Shown here in pieces: positions 33,865-45,194 of a stretch of 64,000 nucleotides of DNA. A program made the position numbers and the translations under genes. Numbering within the stretch: position 1 is the stretch's first letter; each line of letters begins with the position of its first letter. This DNA comes from Reticulitermes speratus (lineage: Eukaryota; Arthropoda; Insecta; Blattodea; Rhinotermitidae), in NCBI GenBank assembly GCA_021186555.1, contig JAJKFL010000042.1, positions 19,196,521 through 19,260,520 on the forward strand. The letters are read 5' to 3'. Below the pieces are notes generated by a model that was given only the letters and a program-made list of their open reading frames with translations, was not told where the DNA came from and made no database searches.

Positions 33865-35370
33865 GTGTAGTGTTTTGTGCTGCATACGTGTGTAAAGGAT
33901 CCACGTGAAGATACTAGCTCTCGTTACTGTAACGTGCAGTGGAAAGTAGACAACTATAAACGTAACAGATATGTTTTATCTAACCAAAGTACGTGGGTGA
34001 GTCACATTAAGAATGTGAAATTCTTTAAAACAAGACTTACTAGGATATAGCCCAGCAGTTAATGCTACAGCATAATGTTTGTCTTGTGTATTGATAGTCA
34101 TTAAATGCCTAGAGAAACAGACAAGCTGTTTATGATCTTCGGTTACGTTGTTAGCATCTTTTAGACGAAGTTATACTGGAAAGCTTCTTGCATTAGGTTC
34201 AGTCACCCTGAGTCCTTTATTGTGGGCTATGGTGATGCCTTTATCTACTGCAACCCTTACATAAATCAGTTTTAAGTGTCTGATTTCTAATCGCTTGAAG
34301 ACTGATATTTATCTTCATTATATATCGGACTGTTCCCCCTCAAAAACAGGCTCTCCATTATAAAAACTAAAGGGTTAGTTTTTTAGGGAAAAAATTGATA
34401 TTTATTCGGAGAATAACACGAAACACACAAATAGATTTGTGGACAAAATTAAGAGTTTCTTAATGTTGCAGTAATGGGCGCATATAATTATCAGTGTGTT
34501 CTAAATGGTTGATTAATTTTTTCGAATCAATTACTGTTCATTATTGAACAAAATTCACGGAGGAATAGAGGAAGGGACAAAATTCAAAGAATACTGCAAT
34601 TGACAGTTCCGTATCCTTCATTCACTCGAATTTTCTTCGTACTAGAATGAATGATCCTACCGTCATGACGACTCCAGCTTCGAGCATATGTGAGGGGTGA
34701 TTACCATAAGCAGGCGAGAGAGATATTAGAATAGGAATACATGTGCCTTAACATAGCCTACGTTTTACGTTCCTGTAGTGATAATGGTAACGTTGCCTTT
34801 GGGGAGTTTCAAATAAGTAATTCAATGGAGCACAGTCCTTCTGGACAAATAAATTATGTACATTTTATGAAAGTCTAATATTTTTGTTCCACAAGTTGCC
34901 GTTACAGGACCATAACCAGTGAGAGAGGAATGCGGTTCACGTACTGATATTTTATTTATTTAAGGTCAGTTTTAATAATATTCTACCGTCTGTGACTAGG
35001 CCCTGGGTCTCCCACGTGATATCTTGTTTCGTATGTATAGTCGATTACAACTCCAGTATTATTTAATCACACTGTACACCCAACATGTTACAAACTTCTC
35101 TTCTTGTAAGCAACTTAAGAAGTCCATAGTGGATCGGTTTCCTTTCCCGCTTATTATATTCATAGAAAGCTACTGCCCATTATTTTAGTCTACACGGTTA
35201 CTTAAGGCTGTGAAACTTCGTGAAAAGACCTTGTTGAATAACACGATGTAAACGAGGCATTACTGATGTCTGCGTATCCATACATGTGCTCTGAACACTG
35301 CCATACCACTCAAGCTTCTTGTTGCAAATTCGAGGTTCCGACTTCTTGTGATCTGTAGCTGAGGAGAATA
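33865..35370. other. Unassigned AT-rich stretch
   Basis: No recognised element and no frame above 60 codons. Confidence 0.4.
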
Positions 35371-35374
35371 ATCA

Positions 35375-35600
35375 TAGGACAGAGCAACTAACAAGAGCCG
35401 AAGAAAATGGGCTGATGAGGAGTTTCGTAATTTTCATATTTCGCCGTATATTGTTAGGGTACTCAAAACTACGAAGTGGCCTGAAGCACGCATGGGAGAC
35501 ATGTTAACATATTACTCCAGAAATTTGAAGGAAATAGATCACATTAGATACCTTGGCTTATCTGAGAGTACAGTATTAAAAATATTGAAGTATGTTATGT
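35375..35600 (+). pseudogene. RTE-type LINE RT C-terminal fragment
   Basis: The plus strand reads ADEEFRNFHISPYIVRVLKT, then a degraded segment with ARMGDM and HIRYLGLSEST. EELRNLHISPDIVRVIKS followed by ARMGDM is the RTE tail pattern in this window. The 46-bp tail piece at 35997 could belong to the same insertion, separated by later sequence. Confidence 0.5.
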
Positions 35601-35996
35601 GGTTATAAACGGCATTCCTCATTCTCATGTTAGCGACAGTTGGAGGCTGTTTTGAACACGGAAACAACCACTGAATTCAAGTAACGGCGAGGACTTTTCT
35701 TTTTGAATTTGGCGTGCCATTTTGACAAAAAATACATTTGTGCAAATTATTATATGTAACATATTTTCTGCATGTAACTGTGGATTACTTCTATCACTAC
35801 ACACTTCGACTACCATAAGATATATATGTGGTCACAACAGAGTACTGGATAACACTGCCTTATTAAGTAAGGTTGTTATTCCCTAAGGAGCAGTGCTTGC
35901 CTTTTTAGGAAATGTTTTTATTGCATGTTATCCTTTTGAAACGTTACATCTCAATTAAGGACCTTTTACTTATAATGACTGTGTCGAAATTCCTTT

Positions 35997-36042
35997 CCTT
36001 GGCTAGCTGAATGACTCTTAGCTACTCATGAAGGATTTGGCT
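35997..36042 (+). mobile_element. LINE 3'-tail fragment
   Basis: The sequence 'ggctagctgaatgactctta' followed by 'gctactcatgaaggatttgg' matches the LINE 3' tail ('gaccacctaaataactctta', 'gcttgtcaagaaggactctg') at 49770-49805. Short, but consistent with the series. Confidence 0.4.
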
Positions 36043-36049
36043 GAATAAC

Positions 36050-37970
36050 GTTAGAGAACTAGTCATGTACCTGATATGCAACGTGCAAGATGTGAGGCTG
36101 TCAAAATTGTTTTGATAAAGATTCAAGGCTTGTGGGATATAACACCGCGTTGTTACTGACAATTAGGAGAAGCTCTTTGCCTCGATCTTCAGGGTCCAAA
36201 AAATCGATGAACAGCTGCATTACTTAGATCAAGGAGATTGAGGTAAGAAGGTCTTTCAAAATGTCAGGAGGTACTGACCAAATCGATAAGGCGTGATACA
36301 CCAGAATTCTTGAATCTTGAGTGTACGTTTTTACATACGGGCTAGAATTTACTACTACTAATAATAATATAAGCCCTTAAACATCATCTGCTACGTTAAC
36401 AGTATTGTATGTGACCTAAAAACGTGTTGTGGTGTATGTATTTATACCTTCAAATAAAAGGGTTCACTTTATTACCACCTGCTTTCATATTAAAGTTTTG
36501 CATTATGAACAGAGCATATGTACGTGTTTCATGTGCTTTTAACAGTAAGTACCGATTATTTTCTCAAAGAACGTTAGAAGGTAAGTCTGTGTGAAGGAGA
36601 CGTCATTTGTTTGTGTAAGGTAGGAACTCAACGTTTGTATATTATGCAGAAAAATTTCATACTTCGGACCGTTAATGCGGATTTTTGTTTCCTCCATCTT
36701 CGGTGAAACGAAACCTGTTCGTCATTTGACACCAGAATACCAAGTTGCTTTTGTGCCACTTCAAGCAATTTTTACATGCCCAACGTTTCTGAACTTCAGT
36801 TGCGCTTGAGGTCAGAAACACATATTGGTGTTTGTGGATTGTGTCAACAGTTTTTTTTATAATTCCCTAGTATCACATTTATTGAAAGTAACTTTTCGAG
36901 GCTCTCAAGGTTTTGATGCCTTCTTGTAGAAGGATGGACGGACAGATGTGCTGATTAATTTGCGTCAACAGGTTTCCGGAAGCACCTAAGAACCGAAAAT
37001 ATTACTTTGCCTGAGCATCGCCATTGGAACGAAAGGCTCCATAAGATCTACAAGTCTTTCATGAAGCTGATTGTTTCAGTACCAGTATGATTATGTCGAA
37101 CACTGCCTTATAGTGGATATTGTTAACTTTTGATATGAGAGTTTGATGCTGGAATATAAAACTGAAATTAGCGTATGCCTACGGGCCACACAAGTTTTTA
37201 TTAGCCGTTTTACTTATATCTACATATTAACTGAATTGAAAATTACTTTTAATGAGAACGTGTAAAAGTTCATGAGATGTGTACTTCACATTACCTTAGG
37301 CTTAAATGAAACACATTTCCTGTGATCAAACAAGAAGGATATTGCGTGCTAACTTTTATTTTCCTTACAGCTGATGCATTTATATTATCTCTTAAAGTAC
37401 AGTGTTCTCAAGCGGAAAGGAAATTGTTATATGTTCTCTTTAAGTTTGTGATGTGTAGGTTTTTTGTTTCTTGAGGCAGTACTTTGTTTATTCAACCTAG
37501 AAATCCTGCTTGATTCTGTTCATACTTTCTTTACTTCCGCCAATACCAGACTTAATGAGTTTTCATTGTACGTTCCCTGAAATTATCTGCAGGGAGTGTC
37601 ATCGTCATATTCTGAGGTCAGAGTGAGCCGCCTCTGTTTGTCTGCAGGTTTCATCTCCTTCATTCCGTCCTTCCTCTCTCCAGGGAGCTCATCTTGTATG
37701 CCATTCCTTAATACCGAATTAGCAGCCGGGTTAGCTCCTGCCTCTTGCGTGCGCTGTAATTCTCCGGCTCAGAGCATTACAATTTTCTTGCATTTCTCCT
37801 CTGTGGATGCGTGGATTAGCCTACAAGTCTCGAAGCGACCTCAAAATAAGCAACCGGTTTTCTTCTAGCCTTTGCCGGCTTGATTTTGTTTAACGTGTTT
37901 TAGTTGGTTGATTACCTGTCGTCAGCCTAAGCCTTGTTTTAGATAGATGTGATAACGAGGGGTGCTTTGT
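36050..37970. other. Unassigned stretch
   Basis: No element recognised. A frame of 90 codons at 37596-37868 (plus) is Ser/Pro/Cys-rich and in a more GC-balanced segment. It has no domain and no visible splice context. Confidence 0.35.
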
Positions 37971-37975
37971 AACTT

Positions 37976-38024
37976 CAGCGTAGAGCTTCTACAAAATTGG
38001 TCTGAATTCAAGACCGAAACGCTG
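37976..38024 (+). ncRNA. Partial hammerhead-like stem-loop
   Basis: CAGCG (37976-37980) pairs with CGCTG (38020-38024). Inside are GGTC (37999-38002) / GACC (38012-38015) with a nine-base loop, immediately followed by GAAA (38016-38019), as in helix II plus GAAA of hammerheads. The CUGANGA box is not present before helix II, where 'ctacaaaatt' stands in its place. Structured relic at best. Confidence 0.25.
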
Positions 38025-38029
38025 CGCTT

Positions 38030-38855
38030 GGAGTGTGTATGACTCAAAGGACGCTAACGACGAATACCCGAGTAACTGACTGACTAAGCAAGTAACTCAT
38101 TGTTGTTTCACGGAATTCTGAGTGGGTTGTGCTTGCATTATACACTGTCGTAGTAAGTCTACAATAAATATAGTGAACGCACGAAGGAAGATTGGCAGCG
38201 TCAACAGTTACTTTTGCATACGTCTGCTGTAGCCTGTAGACCTCCAAGTTTTCTTTTTAGACATGGCATAAACCTACAGTTGTAGGAAATTATAAAAGCA
38301 TAAATGCATTATCAGTGGGGTTAACGAACTATATTATCATCTGTAACACTACAAACCACGGCCCAGCAAAAGCAAAAATAACTGTTTACGAAATTTCTAA
38401 GCCCTATAAGGACGTAATTTCGTAAATAACTCAATCCATATGAAGGTAATAATTGCTTATAGTTTCAGACATGAATTTGAGGCGAATAGCTTAATGAAAC
38501 AATCCTAAGATTTTTATTTCATATTTTTGTCCTCTTTATCGATATGCATGTTTACGCGTTCATTTATTGAAGTCAATTTTAATTTCATGAGACTCCTAAA
38601 CATAAGAACCCCCAAGAAATCGGTTAAGATATAAATGAATACATGTGATGTGATCTGCAAGGTTGATAAACTAAATATTCTTTATTCTGTAGGCTCGAAT
38701 TGGAGAGTTGTTTCTGTAAGTGTAGGTTTGATGGTGGAAATGCTAATTTGGAATCAGACTACATGAGGGTATTTTGGCCTAATAGTGTGTGCGTAATAAT
38801 TGACACATGCAAAAACAATTTTGTATGTAGGCCTACACAGATGACTTCGTTCGTT
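38030..38855. other. Unassigned AT-rich stretch
   Basis: No recognised element. Confidence 0.35.
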
Positions 38856-38860
38856 ATTTC

Positions 38861-38894
<34 letters not shown>

Positions 38895-38897
38895 TTT
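38861..38897 (+). repeat. ATT trinucleotide microsatellite
   Basis: About twelve consecutive ATT units. It causes the poly-Ile run in a short open frame here. Confidence 0.9.
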
Positions 38898-38940
38898 GTA
38901 CTCATTGTCATAAGCCTAATCACCATAAATGGAGAACTCT

Positions 38941-39170
38941 AAATAAGTGTCCACAAACTGACGTATTCTTCCTCTTCTATGGCCTGTGCCCCCTTTTTCA
39001 GGCCGTGGCCTCCCTGTTGCCGGGGTTTCCAGACAGTTGAGTTTTAAGGCGGTGAGGACGTTCCCGTCACCGAAAACACCCAACCTGGACGGCCAGGCAT
39101 CTCGCGCCAAACCCATCAGGAATGGGTGGCGCTACCAGCACTTTGGTTGCCGCCGGCAAAGCTTTCGTCT
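38941..39170. other. GC-rich segment of unknown origin, open on the minus strand
   Basis: The segment is markedly richer in G+C than its flanks and contains 'ccctgttgccggggtttcca', 'cctggacggccaggc' and 'tgccgccggcaaagc'. The minus strand is open for 66 codons, including GLARDAWPSRLGVFGDGN and ETPATGRPRPEKGGTGHRR. I do not recognise a family. It could be a piece of an unlisted repeat or a host exon fragment. Confidence 0.3.
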
Positions 39171-39174
39171 ACAA

Positions 39175-39485
39175 AGTGATATATGTGTACAATATACAAG
39201 TATAGGGTAATATATGAAATTCTAATTTCCGTCACACGTGTTTCATGCTGCATCCTCCCCATTCTCATTGACCTACACGTTCTAATAATGTTTGTTGAAA
39301 ACACAGTCTATAAAGCTCTTCAGTATGCAATTTCTCCAGCTTTGTCACTTCATCTTTGGTTCACATATTCTTCTCAACATTCTGTTCCCAAACGCCCTCC
39401 ATATTTCTTCTCCCTTAGTCAAGGAGGCCAAATTTCACACTCGTAACAACTACATGTAAATTAATGTTATTACTACTACCAATGT
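39175..39485. other. Unassigned stretch
   Basis: No element recognised. An 87-codon plus frame (39183-39446) has no domain. Confidence 0.35.
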
Positions 39486-39489
39486 GCGA

Positions 39490-39715
39490 TACGTTCTCTT
39501 CTCCACAACGTCCAGATGAACTCTACCGTCCACCCAGCCTCCTTTTCAGTGAGTATTGGTTTTCTTTCCCAGGGGGAAAGCGACGGGGATGTGAATTTGA
39601 TCGCCTCTATCTAGTGCCGAGGTTAGTAATGAGTCGACCTCTGCCTCAACTCCCCCTGTATTCCATCATGGTGTGGACAGACGGTGCCTAAAACGTCTTC
39701 GTTTACCTTTACCTA
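39490..39715 (+). mobile_element. SINE-C copy, head missing
   Basis: Contains 'acgtccagatgaactctac', 'gtccacccagcctccttttc', 'cccagggggaaagcgacggg', 'gatcgcctctatctagtgcc', 'gaggttagtaatgagtcgac' and the 3' end 'gttatttacc'-like 'cgtttacctttaccta'. It is one of the best-preserved SINE-C bodies. The tRNA-like head is cut off. Confidence 0.8.
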
Positions 39716-39719
39716 TTAT

Positions 39720-40980
39720 TATTGTTATGGAATTGTGTCAATACTAGGCCTGCTCAAAAGTGTGTAATAGACGCTCATAAAATTACCATTATAGAAAACA
39801 TTTGAAAGGCGACCACTTAAATGAAGTGAGACTATAGCAGGATATTGATTACACATAGGACACATTATGAGGATTTTAACGGATGTAACTGCCGCACATC
39901 TCGAATTGATCCATTTAGAGCTTTCGTATATCTGTGAAAGTATGTCTTTTAATGTGCTGAGCCTTCAGATTCTGCTGTATATTTGAACAGTCAGTCCATT
40001 AGTTTGGTAGCCATCTGCTTATGTCTTAAGTAACTCAGACGCATGGGTCTGATGTACCAGCCTGTCATATTGTAAGTCCACATCTAGCATAGAATTTCAG
40101 AAATTCTGTTTGGATAAGCTGGGAACAGCATCTCGTATTACTAAGGAATGCAACCTTCAGCTGCTTCTACACCCCTGGCAACAGCTAAGTCTTGAATTTG
40201 GATTCTCGTGTTGCTAGATGAGCTGAGGTCCTACTGCTGAGTTCCCATGGGGTCAGCGGCTGCTAGATTGAGTTTCGGCGGCAAATTCTGTCTCTTTCCC
40301 TCGAATTGCTATACTGTGGTAGCTGCTGCCATTGCGAAGAAACATGGTAAGACTAGCAACACGACAAAATTCCATGTGGACAGATCTGAGGTTCCTACAG
40401 CCAGTCGCTCTTGGGACAGATGAAGACGTCGAGGGTGTGAAACGTCATGGCTTCCATTCTGAAGCTTGTAGTTTATAGTGGTGTGGGTTTTAGTGTAACA
40501 AAATAACTTGGATTGGAGTTACGCCATAGATTTGTCGATAAAGAGTCACTTCCTGTCTATTTATCGATTTATCGAAAAGTATTACTCTTGTAATTTTATA
40601 CAATAATTTTTCAGGATTATCTAAACACGTAGACAAAATTGTAGGAGATTGTGAAAACGGATTCCGTCATAATATATTAATTTGTGATTCAGTACTTTGT
40701 ATTCCTCACATAATGGACAGAAAATGTGAGTATGCTGGAGCAGTATATCTGTTGTTTGAAGACAGCCACTGACTGAAAGGAGGAAGTATTGTAGAGCGTT
40801 GTCACTGAATTTGGTGCATAGATACCTAGATTTATTTTGGCCAAAAAAAGGGTTTGGGAGTAATTTTGGGGTAGTCTTGGAGTTTACTCGGTAAATGTGA
40901 AAGGAATGAACCCCTTGGTAGGCCTAGGAGTACGTGGGATGGTAAAGGTAAGATTGTTCTATTGAAACCATGGAAGCGTG
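39720..40980. other. Unassigned stretch
   Basis: No element recognised. About 40150-40460 is more GC-balanced, without a long frame. Confidence 0.35.
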
Positions 40981-40984
40981 CAGG

Positions 40985-41218
40985 CGGAAAGGAGGTACAG
41001 CTTTACTCGTTTTTGACCTCGGCATTAGATGAAGAGGAGTGGCCAACTTTATCGCCCTCTCTTTTAATTTCCGGGCAAAGAACCCTGGTACCTATTGCAT
41101 AGGAGGCTGGGTGGGCCCCAGAGCCAGGCTGGCCGTTTTGGAAAAGAGAAAGATTTCTTGCCCCTGTCGCGGATCGTACTCCAGATCATCCAGCTCGCAG
41201 CCTAATTACTGTATCAAC
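40985..41218 (-). mobile_element. SINE-C copy, nearly complete
   Basis: On the plus strand it shows 'tttgacctcggcattagatg', 'ggagtggccaactttatcgc', 'acctattgcataggaggctg', 'gtgggccccagagccaggct' and 'cccctgtcgcggatcgtact' (worn B box complement), then 'gctcgcagcc'. Confidence 0.8.
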
Positions 41219-41370
41219 TACATTCTGCGTTGTACCAGTCTTTGTATTGAATGACAATATTAAAACGAGTTATAAACAGGATATAAATTTCGGGATCGAA
41301 TTTTTGTGGCCTAGAATATGAATCATAATCACAGAACTAATAATTATAGAACCTCTGTATTTTTCTATTT

Positions 41371-41398
41371 AATATTCGTCATAAAGGACCATCTTCAG
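41371..41398 (-). ncRNA. Degenerate hammerhead-like motif
   Basis: The minus strand reads CTGAAGATGGTCCTTTATGACGAAT. CUGANGA is intact. GTC/GAC could form a short helix II, and GAA follows one base later. One base seems to be missing before GAA, and the A15.1 equivalent is T. No helix I was found. Confidence 0.35.
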
Positions 41399-41596
41399 GC
41401 AAATCCTTTCACAGTGGTTACTCGAGAAAATACGTAGGTTTTGTTTCATTCCGTAAAACAAATGAAGCTGAAATTGATTAACTGACTGACTAATTGACTG
41501 AATAAACCACGACTGTATACTTTTGAAAGAAATTTCTTACGTCAAATATATGATCCAGTGCAAGTGAAATGAGAATGAAGAATAAGGTATATAATA

Positions 41597-41935
41597 TCAA
41601 GAACTGTACCAGCTTTACCGGTCATCGGATACTGTCAGAACGATTAAAGCAGCAAGGTTAGCGGTGGTCAGGGCACATGAAAAGAATGGGCGTTAATGAA
41701 ATTCCCGAAAGAATCATGGATTTCAAACTCGGAGGAAGCAGCTAAGTGGGGAAACATAAACTTCGGTGGATGAGTGGTGTGGTGGAATATCTGAGGATCT
41801 GGGGATCCAAGGATGGTGGATGGTCACCAGGGATAGACAGAGGTGGAAGAAGATTCTACGGGAAGCCGAGGGTCGTAGTGAGCTTTAGCGCCACTGAGGA
41901 TGATGATGATTATGATTGTGATCATGATGACAACT
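41597..41935 (+). pseudogene. RTE-type LINE 3' end with GAT-repeat tail
   Basis: The plus strand reads, with one in-frame stop and small errors, RWSGHMKRMGVNEIPERIMD, FKLGG, then VGKHKLRWMSGVVEYLRIWG, and a final segment ending in a GATGATGATGATTATGAT simple tail at about 41896-41930. This is the RTE C-terminal pattern RWFGHVKRM...GRPKLRWMDGVEEDLRNLG. It belongs to a different subfamily from the LINE at 49296, which has a different 3' tail. 5'-truncated and inactive. Confidence 0.75.
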
Positions 41936-41939
41936 GACT

Positions 41940-43004
41940 AACTAACTGACTGACTAATTAGCTAACTTTGTGAAACAGAGACCTTCTTTGAAAACCACCT
42001 GCAACCGTACGGACAGGGTTTGAATTTGAGAGAACTAGGGAATGTAAATTAATTTAGAGAATTTATATTTTGTTGTGTATACGTAAGATAAACCGCACCA
42101 TACGTAATGTTTAGAGAGAAGGCAAGTAACTAGCAGCCAGTGACCGGACAGGAAATGGGGGAGAAAGGACTTTTGGAAACTGCAAGAGAGATGTAACTTG
42201 AGAATTTGACATGTCGGGTAGCCATAACTTGTGTGTAGGAGCCTGGGACTGCAGTCGTTGTGTTTGAAGTAGCCTATGAGGAGTTCTTCAAATCATTTTA
42301 ACCAATAGGAAAATTCGTAAGTTGTTCTAAATTAGGACGCGTACGGGCAACCGACGAAGGCAGCTCTCTCTCGTTTGGTCCAGCAGTCGAAGAGGACGCG
42401 AAAATTGCATCTTATAAACGAATATTAAGCAACATAGTCAAAATTAGAATTTGGTATGATTTGAGTGCCGAAATAAGACTACAGTGAAGTGTAGTGTCGT
42501 CAGAATTACATATAAGTAAATTGTTACTGTGATTGTAACATTTAACACCATTATAAGAATATTTTTTACATGTGTCGCTCGAACCTAGTTATACACGGAG
42601 GCGGTTGGCCAGGTGATAAGGTATGTCAGTGCCGCAAGACAATCAGTAAAACCAAGTGTAACGAATAACAATTTTTATTCAATTAAACAAATATTTATTT
42701 CGAATATTTATTTTAAAAAAATCAAAGGACTGGGTACAGATGCCTCTGGATACACAACACGTAGATTCCCTCTAGTGAAGGTCATGAATGTACCGATCTT
42801 AGCTAGTACGGGACGTAATCGATCTACCAGAGAAAAGGAGACAAACAACAAGAGGTCGGTCGGTTTATAACATTCGCTTAGCGGGTCAAGAAATTCCCCA
42901 TATTAGAAGCAAACACAAAATCATTAATAACCTTACAGTATTAGGCGTAATGTGTTACGAAAGTGAAAATCAAATATCTCGATACGATGAAGTTCCCTTT
43001 GCGT

Positions 43005-43005
<1 letters not shown>
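41940..43005. other. Unassigned stretch
   Basis: No element recognised apart from short TGAC/TAAC repeats near 41935-41960. An 85-codon plus frame (42613-42870) has no domain. Confidence 0.35.
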
Positions 43006-43008
<3 letters not shown>

Positions 43009-43044
<36 letters not shown>

Positions 43045-43064
43045 ATGTATGTATGTATGTACGT
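43009..43064 (+). repeat. GT microsatellite followed by GTAT repeats
   Basis: About 16 GT units, then 'ggatgtatgtatgtatgtac'. This explains the Cys/Val and Thr/His runs in the overlapping short frames. Confidence 0.9.
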
Positions 43065-43069
43065 ACAAA

Positions 43070-43780
43070 GAGTATGAGTGCACTCAGTTTTTTGCTCGCA
43101 CACGCGCTCAGGATTCTCAGTTTTTTCAACATTTTTTGAAGGGGATAAGATTGTGTTTTTGCACCAGACAATGTTTTGCGAAAATTTTAAGGTCTGTAAA
43201 TGTATAATGAGTGTTTGGAAATAAATGTTTGAATATGGATTTTGTCATCTCAAGCCTTTTACAAAACTCGGCAAGAACGTGATCGCTAATAATGGTATGC
43301 ATGTTTTTTCGGGCTCGAACTTTCCTTTTTCGTTTTAGAGATTCTATTCATTATTTAATTTAAGCCGAGGAAAAGTAGCTTGAAAAACATCGGCACATTA
43401 GCACTTTTTAATATTTATGAGTTGAGCTCAGACCTGAAACATTTATTTGGGTTAAAAGCTGGTTTTGATGAGCGTGACTGTATATAGTAATTATTTATTT
43501 GAAAATGGAGTCGGTTTTAGATATTCGATTTGCATTTGTTCCTGGTTTCTGGATAAGTAAGTAAGAATATATGACTTAAAGAATTTCACAGCTAAAAGCT
43601 CCGTAATGTACGCAAGCTTACAGAAACAGATTACTTGGTAACCTTATTTCGTTTTAATATTTGAGGCATTTGCGACACATGAAGAACTGCTTGGAGATTA
43701 TGAAGAAATTAATCTGTATCTGAGGAAACTTGTATTTCCCATTTATCACTTTGTTTTTATCCGTTGACATGTAAATAGCC
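43070..43780. other. Unassigned AT-rich stretch
   Basis: No recognised element. Confidence 0.35.
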
Positions 43781-43782
43781 GT

Positions 43783-43920
43783 CCCCATGGAGCAGAGTCT
43801 TTCTTGAGAGTCTAATGGAAACCAAAGGTTCGTTATCGTGTTCAACAAAGCCCGCCACTTGTCCCAATGCTGAGCCAGATTAATCCAGTCCATGCCCTCT
43901 CATCCTATTTCTGTAAGGTT
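43783..43920 (-). pseudogene. RTE-type LINE 3' end, minus strand
   Basis: The minus strand reads GMDWINLAQHWDKWRALLNT, then ITNLWFPLDSQERLCSMG. This is the DWINLAQDRDKWRALVNTVMNLRVP segment, then tail sequence with 'aagaaagactctgctccatg', as in the copies at 29900 and 49296. Only the final 30 codons and tail remain. Confidence 0.7.
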
Positions 43921-44277
43921 CATTTTATTTGCAGCTAAGTCTTCCAAGTGGTTCTTTGGTTCAGGTTTCTCCACCCAAAACCCTACATGCATTTATCATC
44001 TCCTCCATATGTGCCACTTTTCCTTCCCACTTCATCGTTTATTTGATGACTGATCACGTTTCATTTCAGAAGTCACCCAGTGTAAGGAAATTCCTTTCCA
44101 TCAGAGCTGCTTACTTCCAGTGTGTGGGTGTTGGGTGGGGTTGTACATTGTTGTTGGTTTTATAAATTTAATTATTGACTCTAAATAAAAACTCTCAGTG
44201 TTGCGGAGATTAGTAGTGTATACAAAGTTGGGACAAAACGGAAGAATATTTCAAATTTATAGCCAAGACTTTAAGGA

Positions 44278-44550
44278 TGAGCTGGGATAGCTCAGCCGGT
44301 ATAGTGACCAAGCTAATGGCTAGAAGTCCGAGAAATCGTATTTCGATTCCCAGTAATAATGGTAAGAGGTGTTTCCTATCTCCACATCGTCCAGACTCCC
44401 TCTGGGGCTCGCATAACCTCCTATTCTGTAGGCTTTTTCTCGTGGGTAAATCAGCTGGGGAGTGAAGCTGACCTCGCCCCATTGTAGTGTCGCATTCTTA
44501 ATGAGTGGCACTTTGCATCTATACCGCACGGTGACAACTTTACATTTACT
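44278..44550 (+). mobile_element. SINE-C copy, full length with tRNA-like head
   Basis: This is the clearest SINE-C head. The A box lies in 'gggatagctcagccggtata' and the B box in 'cgtatttcgattcccag', with spacing as in a tRNA. The body has 'atcgtccagactccctctgg', 'aacctcctattctgtaggc', 'ggtaaatcagctggggagtg' and 'aagctgacctcgccccattg', and the 3' end 'cgcattcttaatgagtgg' to 'ggtgacaactttaca'. It could be transcribed by RNA polymerase III if the boxes are still active. It is first in a row of three SINE families within about 900 bp. Confidence 0.85.
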
Positions 44551-44703
44551 TAATCGTGACAGCAAATAATGAAAATGTGGTGCCATGGCTGTACTGAACG
44601 GCCATGTAGCCTATAGTTTATGCAGGACAACTGAATGATATATTATTACATGGATAAAATATTTATCATTATTCGTTTAATCATTAAATAATTTGGCTAA
44701 TAG

Positions 44704-44968
44704 TAATGGGCCGATCCCGGTGGCCGCACGGTCTAAAGTCTGGGTCTGCTGCCGCACGTTTGCTGGGATTGTGGGTTTGAATCCCACCGTGGGCATGGAT
44801 GTGTGTCTCATGTGATTGTTGTGTGTTGTCAGGTAGAGGTCTCTGCGTCGGGCTGATCACTCGTCCAGAGGAGTCCTACCGAATGTGCGGTGTGTCTGAG
44901 TGTGATCTTGAAGCCTCGAAAATGGGGAGGCCTAGGCCCACTAGGGGCTCATGCACCATGGGGAAAAA
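44704..44968 (+). mobile_element. SINE-A copy, full length
   Basis: The head has an A-box region 'ccggtggccgcacggtctaa' and a B box 'gtgggtttgaatcccaccg'. The body is 'gtgggcatggatgtgtgtct', 'gggctgatcactcgtccaga', 'ggagtcctaccgaatg', 'gagtgtgatcttgaagcctc' and 'ggcccactaggggctcatgc', ending 'ggggaaaaaatag'. It serves as reference for the deleted copy at 1359. Confidence 0.8.
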
Positions 44969-45042
44969 ATAGTAATGAGTCTGAAATTTGTCTAGTATAA
45001 CATAATAATTAGTCATAATTATAATAGTAGTAAATGTGTGAT

Positions 45043-45192
45043 TAGTGTCAATGGGGCAGGATTTTCACCGAGTACTTAGGTTTATAGCCATCAGAAATAT
45101 TCCACCAATGCGCCATATTGTTTTATTTATGTATCGCAGACGCTGTATGAACGTAGAAACTGACAGCGACGTTAAATAACTAATTTAAAAAA
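45043..45192 (+). mobile_element. SINE-B copy, 3' part
   Basis: Contains 'accgagtacttaggtttata', 'cagaaatattccaccaatgc', 'gcagacgctgtatgaacgta', 'gaaactgacagcgacgttaa' and 'ataactaatttaaaa'. The tRNA-like head is absent. Confidence 0.75.
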
Positions 45193-45194
45193 TA

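Noticed and set aside
42941-43207. Cys/Val or Thr/His repeat proteins
   Set aside because: They are produced by the GT microsatellite.
44278-44360. Stand-alone tRNA gene
   Set aside because: A and B boxes are present, but the cloverleaf is degraded and the sequence continues into a SINE body shared with other copies. The same applies to heads at 44704, 47880 and 61447.
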